Below, piece by piece: positions 12,201-24,200 of a stretch of DNA of 64,000 bases (the stretch's first letter is position 1; every line of letters begins with the position of its first letter). The DNA lies in assembly GCF_030247185.1 (NCBI RefSeq), contig NC_080572.1, positions 303,787,656-303,851,655 on the forward strand, given 5' to 3'. Both the position numbers and the translations under genes were made by a program. The DNA comes from Malaya genurostris (taxonomy: Eukaryota; Arthropoda; Insecta; Diptera; Culicidae). The notes below the pieces were generated by a model. That model saw nothing but the letters and a program-made list of their open reading frames with translations. It searched no databases and was not told the origin of the DNA.

Positions 12201-15200
12201 TAATGATTTTGATGGAGCATTAGATCACCCATGTACCAACGTAATTTTAGGTGTTTCTGTGTTGTCGTTTGAGCAGGAGCACGTTTTTTTCTTTTTCGGC
12301 ACTGGTGAAAGAATTTCTGTTTTTGTAAAGTAATACGTGTAACATAGATTAATTTATATTTGATTTCCAAAAACGTGGTACCATTGGAAAGGGTATTAAA
12401 AACTTTACAAAATGGTATATCGGTTTTCAGTGTAACCTTACTTTTATTTTTGTTAATCGTGATTGTTCTCGAAAACTTTCATTGGGGCAGGTTGGCCGAG
12501 TTTTGCGCGGGGTGGTTGGCCGAGTTGTAATTTTAGCTCAATTTTAGTAAAGTGAATATGGATATTCGTGAAATGTTATCCTTTTTTTTTGGAAGTAAAT
12601 GGAATGAATTTAATGGAAATAAATTACATTGACAAATAGAAATAACAGATTAGAATCCTTAAAAGTTGGAAATTGTCGAAAGAAAATATGATTTTAAAAT
12701 TTGTCATCAAAACTTTTAGCATTTAGAGTTCCTGACAGGATTTCTCGCAGATTGACCCAACCCCGAACAAAACTCGTCCATCAGTATAGAATCTGTTGCA
12801 GATGTAAGCCATCCTGAAAATAACAGACCTCTCCCCAAGGCTGATTCGGAGAAGCGTCAAGGTCGTAAATCCCGAATTAATCCAAAATTTCAACAATTCT
12901 TTAATAAAAGCAGCATTGGAGGAGTAAAAAATGAAACCGAGCGTAAGCGCGAACGCTGGTGGAGGAAAAGGTAGAAGGGAAACAGAAAAAGTGTACTAAT
13001 GCTACCGAAACTAATTCCACAATAGTTAAAAAGACTCAAAAACCGAGAAGGGAAGTTTTTTCACGTACTTGCATAATAAAAATGATGCATACAGACTTTT
13101 TTAACTAATGAAAACGTTTATTGATACAATTGATGTGTTTCACATATTTTTTAAAACTCGGCCAACCTACCCCGGCTCTGGGGTTGGTTGGCCGATTTTT
13201 TTCTCCACATTTAATTGTTGATAACTATTTTTCTGATTTTTATTCAGGGATGAAAAAAATCACACATGTGCTCGAAATGTTTATCTTCATGACATGCTCT
13301 GACATGCAAAGCGTTTATCAAAATGTCTAACCAGAAAGAGTATAGAAATCCCGAAAGCGAAACTCGACCAACTAGCCCCGGTCTCCCCTACAAGAATATG
13401 GTAGTTTAATTCAGTCACCTTACTTAATCATGCATAGGAAGATCGATTAGAACCGGTACAAATACAGTTTTCATTATTTTAACTTAGTAAATTAGACTGG
13501 ACAAGACTTCCTGTTCCATCCTTTAAAGCCCGCTGTATACTTATTAGTATTAAAGCAGTTTAACTAACAGTTTAACGCAAATAATTTTCAATGGTTTCCT
13601 TAGTAAATCATTTCGAATCGCGTAGATAACAGTGTACACCTGTCTAAACTCATTTTTTACATACCATCTAGGACTTTAAGAAATAGAAATATCTTTATTA
13701 CTAACCATCAGAGAACAAACTATGCAAAAAATGGATCAATAAATCAAGTGAAAGCTGTATAGAATATATAACAATGGCGATATTTCCTTCTGGCCGTTTA
13801 GATTAGATTTAATATATTCGTTGGCCGCGAGGCTTTTCAAATTCACATCAGTGATCCACAGAAATAAGAAGATGCATTTTGTATTGGAAAGAGAAGCCAG
13901 TTATCTGGTCCTGTTCTAGTCTAATGTTGATTCGAAAAATCATTATTTACGAGAAGTTCAATTTTTTTTCGCTTCGTTCGAAAGCGAAACAACGTGCCGT
14001 GATTAGTTCCGTCACTTCAAAGACGTGGACGCGAAAGTAAGTCAACGTCTTAGAGGAAACTGTGCATCAAAATGTGAAATGAAAAATGTCACCATAGATG
14101 AATAAAACTGTTCGAACAAACATCAAACGCGGTTGATGCAAATAGCGAGTAATTCGCGAATAGATTTCTAATGGAAACCTCCTTCCTGTCTTGGTAACGA
14201 AACAAAACAAAACAACAACTCATTGATTTTACGGACTGGAATTGCGCACATTCTTATCACCAGGTTGCTTTGTTTCATTTTCTCCGAAATTGAAATGCCT
14301 CCGGAAAAAGTGATAACTGCATGCTTGGAAAAGCAAAAAGCCAGACGTTGGAATAAAAACTGTACTCCAGCTGTGCATTTTATTTTGAGGAATGTTTATT
14401 CAATAATTAGTAATTTATTGTGTAAACATAGAGAACCTGTCATTGGTTTTTGGTCCCATTTCAAATGTTCACATCAAATTGACATCATTTAAAATCACAC
14501 CCAGTTAATGCACGGATATAGCTTTCATTTGGCAAATGTTGAAGTTATGTTTTGTATAAGTATGTCTGAACGAACTCTAATACATCTGATCAATTGAAGA
14601 TTGCATCGATTTTTGTCGGTCGGAATTTCCTTATAATATTATGTGACAAATACATTCAAACAGCCTTATAATTCTTGAATTGGACAGATTTGGTTAGTAA
14701 TACATTGAATTTGGGTATACCGGATCTACTTTCCTGATTCCGGAAGTTCCGGTTCCGGAGTTATGGGGTAAAATATGCAAAAAAAATGAAAATATGTGTG
14801 TACAATTTTTTCTCAAAAATGACGTGACCGATTTAAAACAGGACTTTTTCTTTTCGCATAATTATTTCAGAGAATGACCTATGATCACGTTCAAATGTAT
14901 TATTGTTGATACACTTGGTTAGAGAAATTTTACTGAATATGTAACGTAAGCGCTGAAGCATGCTTTTTTGAACTACCCGAATCAATTTGAATAAATATGC
15001 CCAAATTAGTGCCAGAAGCTATTTAAAAAAAACTGACAAACAATGTTTTAATCAGACTGTGACAATGACAAGAGAAAGGCATTATCACACCACTAGGAAT
15101 AGGTTTCAAAGTAACAATTAACCATGCATTTCCAATGAAGCTCTATTGAAAGGAAACGCATGGTGCTTAGTTCTACTAGTTATGAAACCATGCGTTTCCT

Positions 15201-18200
15201 TCCGATAGAACGTTATCGGAGACGCAGTTGAATGATAGCGTTTTTTTAGAAAAACTCAAAAATTGTGGTTTTACCACAAAAATATGATTTTTTACTTTTT
15301 TTACCCATACATTGGATGTATGAAAAAATGAGTTTTAATTTTTAGAGTATTTTTAATGCAAGAAATGCATCTTGAACAAATTGGAAAAAATTGTAAACTT
15401 TTCTGATATTGACTGAAACATCCCTTCATCATATGCTTATCCAGTTATAATCTTCAGCAGCTGAAAGCTTTTCAAAACATCGGGCTATTCAGGCATCTCG
15501 TCGTGGCCGATGGAGATAAATAATTTCCTGATGAGAGTTTAAATAAAAATTAATATGGTGACAGTGGATAAGCCCACGAATACCGAGTCACCGTTTTATA
15601 AGAGCAAATAAAAAAATAAATAGAATGACCTTCACTAGTATACATTTTAAAAACATGGTTGGTTGGTTGGTTGATTGGTTGGTTGGTCACACTGGGCACA
15701 TAAACCAACGTCACGTGACATGGATTTCGTGTTGGACGGAATGCGGCTAAAGTGACACACTTTTACTGGGTTGGACTTTCCAGGAGTCCAGTCTGCATCG
15801 TGTAACAAGGGATCGATCCGATGACATTGGAAATGCCTGTCTGTACCAGGTACTGGAACAAAGCTACGAAATGCAGGTCATTGTTCCCAGAAAAAAAAAT
15901 TTTGGTTCCATCTAAGAAAGTAAATTCTAGAGGAAAAAGTTTCCAGGCTATAATAGGAAATATTATCCAGACTGACCTTTTGGCTCTGATTTCGTTTATT
16001 TTTAATCCTAGTTGACACACTATTTTAAATGAAAACAAAACGCCGGAGTTTGACTTGCATGTCAAATACAACTTAAAACTGTTTGTTGGTAAACTATATT
16101 TGGTGAGTTTATATTTGTTTCTTGAATTGCAATCGCGTTAGCTATTTCACCAGAAAGTTATGTCGTTTTCGCTTGATACCAAACCTAACTCAGTTTCCAC
16201 TCTAACTGCTGTCAAACCGTTTGTTTGAAGCCAGTTTTAAACCTAGTTTTAACGTAGTTGAACTGAAAATCGAGTCAGTTTCGAACTTGGTTTTTATATC
16301 AGGTTTGCTCAAATCCCCGTTACTAAGTGCGAAGCCAACACAGTTTCGTGAAAAGTGTTTGTTTGATGAAACTACCCTGATTCAGTTTCAGTTTTCTCAA
16401 GCGAAAACGACATTAGTATCACCATTTAGACCCGTTAGCTAGAACAATGAACGACTCTGACAACGAGTGTCACACCAGGGGCGTGGGCGGATGTGACGTT
16501 ATTTAGTAGCCTACCTGTGCCATACTGCAGGAAGGTCGCTTTGCCGCATAGCGTCCTACTGGGGGTTGCTGAACTATCGGTGGGGAGATGACCGGTTGGC
16601 GTGTTTGCGAATTGGACCTCCGCCTATCCTCGGCGGTGGTGAACGTCGGTCCGAATAGATTGGTGTTAGGACTGATGGCGACGACAGCGTGTTTGACGGT
16701 TGGTTAGAGAAGAAGCATACATTATGGAGTGATTAGTTACAAGTCGTCGATTGTTACTTTTATTTATTATTATCGAAATTAAGGTGGAAAACACGCCCCA
16801 CTGAATTGGTTACTGGGTGCAGCCCTTTGGCTTTCCTCTTGTGAAGTTAAAGGCAGTGTGTTATCTAGGCGTGATTTTTAATTTTTCAACGGTTCAGGAT
16901 GATATACCATACCTAGCGGTGATGTGCATGCGGCGACCGTCAATGTCCGACGAGTTTTGGTTGCTGGTGAAGAAGCCTTCGTACACGACAAAGTTGTTCA
17001 TTTGGGGAATTTTCTTGTACAGCCCTACAACGACGAAAGGGGGGAGAGAAAAAGAGTAATGAGTAGAATAGGGAAATTCCCGAGGTCTATTAGTGCTTCA
17101 GTGAAGTGCAAAATGTGAATGTAGAATAATAAATTGCTTCCACCGGCACGTATTCATAGTTCGCGTGTCAGTGTTCTACGTTGTAAGCAGAGCAGAAGAA
17201 GCGGAATAGGCAATATGTTTCTTTCGCCAAATGAGTTTGTTCCGGACAATACCGATAGATGAAGATAACACATTACATTTCGTAGGTGTTGATGATATGA
17301 TTTGCTAATTGAAAATTACTCACCATAATGTTTCTGGAGAAATCCAAGCAGCTTTTCCGAAGGACGATCGATGGCCATCTCGGCCGGTTCGATGTGTTCC
17401 TCTTTTAGCATGTGATCGAACAGTTCTCGACCAAGTCCGCCACGTTGTCGGGACTCGTGTACGTAAAAGTCCAGAACGCATGGTGCTGTGACGTGTATCG
17501 TTTCTCCAGTCTGGTCGAATACGTATAAGGATTTACGTCCAACTTTCAGAATTCCAACAACCAGTCCGCTGTGAAAGGAAAGTGGTTGGTTAGCGGTTAG
17601 AAAAATTTCGTGCTTCATGCCAAACGTAACAATGACCGAACACGCAATTCCTGTTTTTTTTATTACTGAGTAGAGCAAAAATCGGATCGCAGTCTCTGAC
17701 AACAAACACTGAATTGGAATAATTTACCGGGCGATATATTTTAATGTTCTCAGGTAATCTATTTGGAACAAGTAGGATTTTTTGCGGTGAAAGATAAACG
17801 ATTTCGGTCGATTGTTATTTCGATCGATTGTTATTTCGATTTCAGAACCGTGGTCCGTGCCTCAATACTTACTGTTTATCGTTTGGTTCAAACATAAGGT
17901 AAATGTGATGATCGGAGTTTCGAAGTTTCTGAGATGTTGTCACTGGATTCGAAAGACCCTGGGCTTGGGCGGACAGCTGGCCAATGAAATTGATGATTTC
18001 CGATATTTGTGCGGTTGCATCTCTGAAAAGTGAAACAAAACATTTTCATTTAATAGCTTCTATCGTAGTCTCCAAGTTTGGTATGATGTATAATTAAATT
18101 CAGTACACAAATATTCAGCGCAAGTTTATATCTCGAATAAACAATCCAATTAAAGAGGACCACCCACTCTGGTCACCGTAATTAAGTTGAATCTGTAAGC

Positions 18201-21200
18201 ATCCGTAGGACTGCCGATCGCAAACCTTAAATAGTTATGTGAGATTTGAAATCGCGAGCCAAGTTACTCCGTGCACGCAACTTCTCCTTATTTGACACAC
18301 CATTCGAAACGAGACGATGGAAGCTGAACAATCGCTCTTAAACTGATTAATTTGCGATTATGATTAGGGCAGTTTTTTTTAAATAATAATGCTATTGGAC
18401 AAAGTAATCAAAGAGTGTATCCGATAAAAATGGCACGCAGTCACCAGAATTAAACCACTTGTCGGATTTGCATGCAATTTTCAGGGAATGAAAAACTACT
18501 GATAAGTTAAGGTACGATAACATTAGCCAGTTTATCTGCACAAACTCGTGCAGTTTGACTGTATCATAGTGTAATCGGTTCGCAGTTGTCTACAAGCAGT
18601 CAAATTCGGCTTGACTGTCCATCTGTATGCAGTCAAAGTGTGCAGATTATCTGTGACAATGTGATCACAGTGTGATCATAGTCGACAGACAAACAGTTGA
18701 TGACTGTACAGACAAATTTGACTGTTTCTGAAACTGTTGTGCAGAAGTGACAATGACTATGACAATCAAAAACTTGTTTATTTCATCCAAACCCAAAGCA
18801 AAATGTTCCAGCACCAGTGTGAGAAGTGAGTACACGTGGTTTTCCCCAAGAGGGTTGGTTTCGTGATCAATTATTTTCTAATGTGTAGAAACCAGATAGT
18901 AATAAAAAACCTGTTTTAATTCACCTAGTGGTGTATTGATGGCTTTCTCGTATTACTCATATTCTCACATTGTTATATAACAGTGGTATTCTTCGAAATT
19001 ATATTGTATTGCTTCTTGAAAGAAAACAAAAAAAAAATCAATTCAGTTCGTGCTCGCATCTCATCAGACGCAGTCGACAATTGCTTACGGTCGAGACGAT
19101 AGAAACAAAGACAATACAGTGTAGTGAACATAGAGTGTACGAAATGGGCAAATACGATTCAACAAAGCCTGAAAGTAAATTCAATTTGTATTGATTTCAA
19201 GCGCTGCAAAGTTAGACCAGCAGCAACCGAAATTGAAATCTTGCGTAAGGAACGAATGCATCTAAACGTTAATGATGTAAGTGAGACTCAATTCAACAAG
19301 GCGTCTAACTGTGTGTACATTATGTTCAAACGTGAAAAAGATGCAATTGCATTTGCTTCGGTTAATAACGGGATGCACAGTATTGATCATGACAATGTTG
19401 AATATAAATTCCCTGTGTACATGGTGGACAATGCCATAGAAGTACGCATGCATGACCTTCCCCCGCAGACCAGCGATGGGTATGTTCGAAAGAGTATGTC
19501 GCAGTACGGTGAAGTTCTTTCCATCGAACGGGAAGTATGGCGGAATTTTTTTCCGGGTATCCGGAATGGCGTGCGAGTGGTACGTATGCAACTACGTAAA
19601 GCAATTCCATCTTACATCATTTGTGATCAAGACGGGATACATCCGTGTAAAACGCTGATTACGTATGAAAATCAACTGGTTACATGTCAGTTTTGTGAAC
19701 AACCTGCACACTACGGCAAACCTTGCACTGAAACTGCAAAAAGGACATCTTCAAACAAAAATAAGGACAACCGCCCAACAACGGGAACTAGCGAACGCAG
19801 TACTCCTGTTGTACCATCAAACCCACCAGCAACTGCAACCAATGTACAACAAGGCGCATCTACAGCAATTAGCAACCAACTCAAGAATGCGAATTACAAG
19901 GAAAACGAAAAAAACGGAAACCAACAACGATACCACCGATGCGGCAATGGAGGACGAGACGAGCCACGAACAAAGTGCCCCTCACTCATCGCAAGATAAA
20001 AATGGAAGCTCCTCTCCCCCTAGACAAAGGGTGACAACGAGATCCAACGGTAAAAACATTATTTTATCTAATAAAAACATGGCTCATTCGGCCACGTAAA
20101 ACTTGTACGCAAATTGGCCTGAATAAAAAAAATTTTATAAAAAAAAAATAACACAACCAACAACCACCAAAATAAAACCGTTTTGCTATTGCATGTACTT
20201 CTGCAACTGGTGTGGATGAGGTCGGTTCGAATAACCATCTGTTAACATGACTTACAAACTGTATTGATTTTAGTCAATTTTATAAAATTTTGTATGATTC
20301 GGCCATCGTACTTTAAACGACGGTTTAAAATTTAAATACTTATAATTTTAAAAATGGCAAAAATGAAATTTTAAACACTGGGGACGGGTATAGCGTGATG
20401 GGTAAGTCGATGCCCTGTCACGCAGCCCACCTGGGTTCGATTCCCAAGCCCGCACATAGGGTCAGAAAATTTTTCGGGCCCGAAGAGGCGAATGACCTTA
20501 AGGTTAAAACCTCTATAATCGAAACAAAAAAAAAATTAAACACTTGCATCCGCGCAAAGTTCAGAAGCTCAGGAGTTTTGGCCTTTTATTTGAACCTAAA
20601 TTCGTGAATATCGGTCAAGCGACCTCTACGAAATGTGAGTGAGTTCCATTTTTGAGTATATGACCATTATTTCAGAAACAGGAAGCCGGGAATAGCCCAA
20701 GGCTCTTTGTATATGATGCTGTGGCTCTTTAGTTTTATACACAAATATTGTTTATTTTACAAAAAAGTACTTAAAATCGATCGAAATCGATTAACGAGTA
20801 TTGGACTCCAATTCTATCTCTTAACCACGTGTACTAACTTCTCACCGAACCGCGTTGTCAATGTCGAAATAATGAAGCTTATCACATTCTTCGTAGAATT
20901 CTTAATCGAAATTGCTAACGAATTTTTCGAGCTCCTCCTTCACGATAAAGTGCAATGGATCTCCAGAAGCATAGTACTGGAACGTTTTGCTTTGTACTAG
21001 GATGAAATAATTATGAAAAATTAAATAATGAATTAATGAAAAAAGTATTTACTTCTCCAAATTCAAAAATGCTGAACGGTAACAGAAAATGTACTTATTT
21101 GAATTTTTTTTCTAGATTTTGTAAACATTTACCGAATTTCCAATAGCTTATCGTTCGTTCATTAGTTCGATAATTGAATTGATAACAAAGCGTTTGGTAA

Positions 21201-24200
21201 TGAAAATGTGGATCTGTCAAAATCTGAACTCTGTCCCAAAGCGAATTCATACCGTTATACCATATTTGAAAGAGCTTGGACTGGAGACAACCTTCCCAAA
21301 ATTTCAACTCTTTAATTGTCATATTTACGGAGGTAGGATGATTCTATGGATTTTCATTGCATTTGATTTTTGAATCTACCACTCCATTTTCAATTTATTG
21401 AAAATGTATTTGTTGCGTGAAAAATACTTAACAATTGCGAAACATATTTTTTCACGCTTTCGATCTCGGTGCCACTCTGGATTTTCTAGTAATAGCAGAT
21501 ATACCCGTATGATGTGAGCGTTAAGACACAAACGTGTAGATAATGAACATATGATGTGAAAGAATCTCAATTTTTGTTGTTGTTATGACATCTGCTAAAC
21601 ATATCAAATATACATCATAGTCATAGAACAAACAACATCGTTTATTTTCATCATTTAAAAATTGTCGAATTTTGTATTAGAAATAGATGATTTGAGAAAA
21701 ACATTAGAATTATGCTTGCATTTGAAGAAAAATACTGCAGAGTCAAATCAAAATCAGTTTCAAAGTTCAGGAAGGATACAATCAAAGCACTTGACTGGGA
21801 GCTTCTCCCTCACCGTCGTATTCATTTATTTCCGAATACTATTTGTATCAAATGACACTAAATCAGTGAACACCAAGATACAGATAGGGAATAAGAAACA
21901 GAACAACCAAAGTACTGTAACAAAGATGAAATATTTTCTTATAGAATCACTTGAATTGTAAATCATTCAGAGATAAAAAAGTAAGGAAAACAAATATGAA
22001 TTTAAATTAAATGACTACCATTAGTTTTCATCGAATAGCCACGCATTGACTTTGCACCATTTCAATTCCTACGAAGAAGTCGAAAATGGGATGTCTGATT
22101 CTCGAGGTATCCACAAATTGCCAGAAAGGCTAGTGAACCTAAATAGTGACCTATTTCGACTATATTTTTTTCTCATTCAAAATAAACGTTTCATTTTAAC
22201 AAAAACACGTTCACTTCATATTTGGTTAATAAATGATTTTTAGATACATCGAAGAGCTTCGGTTTCATATTTTTAAAAACTGTGGAAAAGTTCAGTATTT
22301 GAAATTGTTTAAAATAATAATCAATCCACCATGCGTCTCCGGGCCTCGGAAAATTTTTCTAAAGTTTGAGCGATTTCTATACCTATTTTTGATACTTATA
22401 AAAAAGGTAAAAAAAAACCGGAGAACATTTATATTCCTTCTTTATTTGCTTCGAAACACAACACACCAAGTAGAAATGGAACGAACTTCCGTTTGTGAGA
22501 TCTGATCGATATTTGATTATAATGCAATATTCCGTGAAAAGTTCTCTGCCCCACAAACTTTCTTCCAATGTGATTACTTTGTGCAGAAAAACTGCAATAA
22601 AAAGCCCACGCCCTATATTTAAGTCTGTAACCAGTTTGATTTGTCTGATCAATGTAATCACAATACAGACAAGCTCAAAATGTCTGTCACAGTCAAACAT
22701 AACAACTGTCAAAATTTTGACTGTCGACAGTCAGACTTGACTGTTGTAGTCATTTAACTGTGAATAGTGTGATCACATTGCCAGACCAAATATAAACTGC
22801 AGAAAAATTACTTGTCTGTGACAGATAAACTGTGCCAGATAAACTGGCTAGTCTGATCGTAGCTTTATGATTTACAAATTTCTACCTTTCTCTATAGAAA
22901 GGCAATAGAATTGCCAAAAAAAGTTTCGACTCAGCTCAACGAGATCGCAAAATGTATGTGTGTGCACCTTTCGACGATTTTATCACTCATTTTGTTCGGC
23001 GATGGTTTAACCAGTTTTAACGAACTCATTTGAAAACTACTTTTGTTCAAAGATCAAATGATAGTGATTTCTGGTTTCGAAGATATAAGTAACAAAACCG
23101 ATAAAAAAACACTTTATTTTTTACTGCTTAATTCTCTCGAAGATGGCTGAATCGATTTCAACGAATTTTGGCTCGTTTGGAAGTTTATATTGGATTTTTG
23201 ATCAAGTTCAATGACCGAACTGCGGTCACTTCCGATTCCGGAAATAAAATGGTATAAGTGACATAACCAATAAAACGCGCTTCTTCGCTCCATTAAATTT
23301 TCTCGGAGATGGCTGGACCGATTTCTTACGGTTCCGGTGATATAATGGCATAAGTGACTTAAACGACCAATCTCATTACTGCTCGATTTTCTCAGATATG
23401 GATTAATCGATTTCAATAATTTTAGTCCAGTTCGAGACTAAAATCGGATGTGTGGATCGAGTTCGAAGATCATATGGCTCATATACAGTATACTGATACA
23501 GTTTCGGAGCTATTGGGAGTACAAATCAGTTCGGCCCATTTTCAATAGATGTTATGAATATTGAACAGTAACAGCTGATGTCGGTAGTTTCAAGTGGTTA
23601 GATTTCTGTCATTAATATTCAGTTCATATTGTTTCGGTTTTTTTTATAAGCGTGTTGTGTTAACTGAGCGGCATTTGCTGGAAGTTTTAGTTTTCTGTTT
23701 TATTTTGAAGAAAAGTGCTGCTGAAGCGCATCAAATGCTAATGGATGCTAACCGTGATAATGCTTCAACTGATAAATCATGTAGAGAATGGTTTCGGCGT
23801 TTCAAGAAATCAGATTTCAGCGTCGAGGACAGATCTCGCTCTGGACAAAAAAAATTCAGAGACAAACAGTTGGAGGCATTACTCGATGTAGATCCAAGTC
23901 AATCGCAAGAGGAGCTTGCAGAATCATTGGAAGTGACTCAACAAGCAGTTTCTGTACGATTCAAATTCATGGGAATGATTCAAAAGCAAGGCAGTTGGGT
24001 GTCTTATGAATTGAAACGGTGAGACATTGAAAAGCGATTTTGCACTTGCGAGCTGCTGAATCAAAGGCAACAAAGAAAGGGTTTTTACATCGAATCATTA
24101 CTAAGGATGAAAAATAGATAAAAAAATACTACGCTAAAAAATACTACGCTATGCCCGGTCATCAACACCAAGCATGAATAGATTTCCAATGTCTTTGGTA

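Larger units (their letters stand above)
18507..22867. mobile_element. 4.4-kb element with TAGCCAGTTTATCTG inverted ends in ATAT intron 1
   Basis: The left end (TACGATAACATTAGCCAG followed by TTTATCTGCACA) pairs with the right end (TGTGCCAGATAAACTGGC then TAGTCTGATCGTA) with few mismatches. Subterminal zones at 18,540-18,750 and 22,620-22,830 are full of GACTGT/ACAGTC, GTCTG and GTGATCACA words in both orientations. The interior carries an ORF1-only retroelement and a SINE as later insertions. Target duplication is not clear and no transposase is visible. It could also be two related MITEs flanking other DNA. Confidence 0.6.

Noticed and set aside
15656..15687. Telomere-like or regulatory G-rich repeat
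   Set aside because: Simple GGTT microsatellite with no further structure.
20380..20535. A tRNA gene
   Set aside because: Only the A and B boxes are tRNA-like. The segment has a non-tRNA body, an A-rich tail and target duplications, so it is a SINE.
23594..24022. A domesticated mariner-derived host protein (142 codons)
   Set aside because: The frame begins with unrelated hydrophobic codons, stops inside the DNA-binding region, and the following family sequence contains further stops, as expected of a decaying relic.
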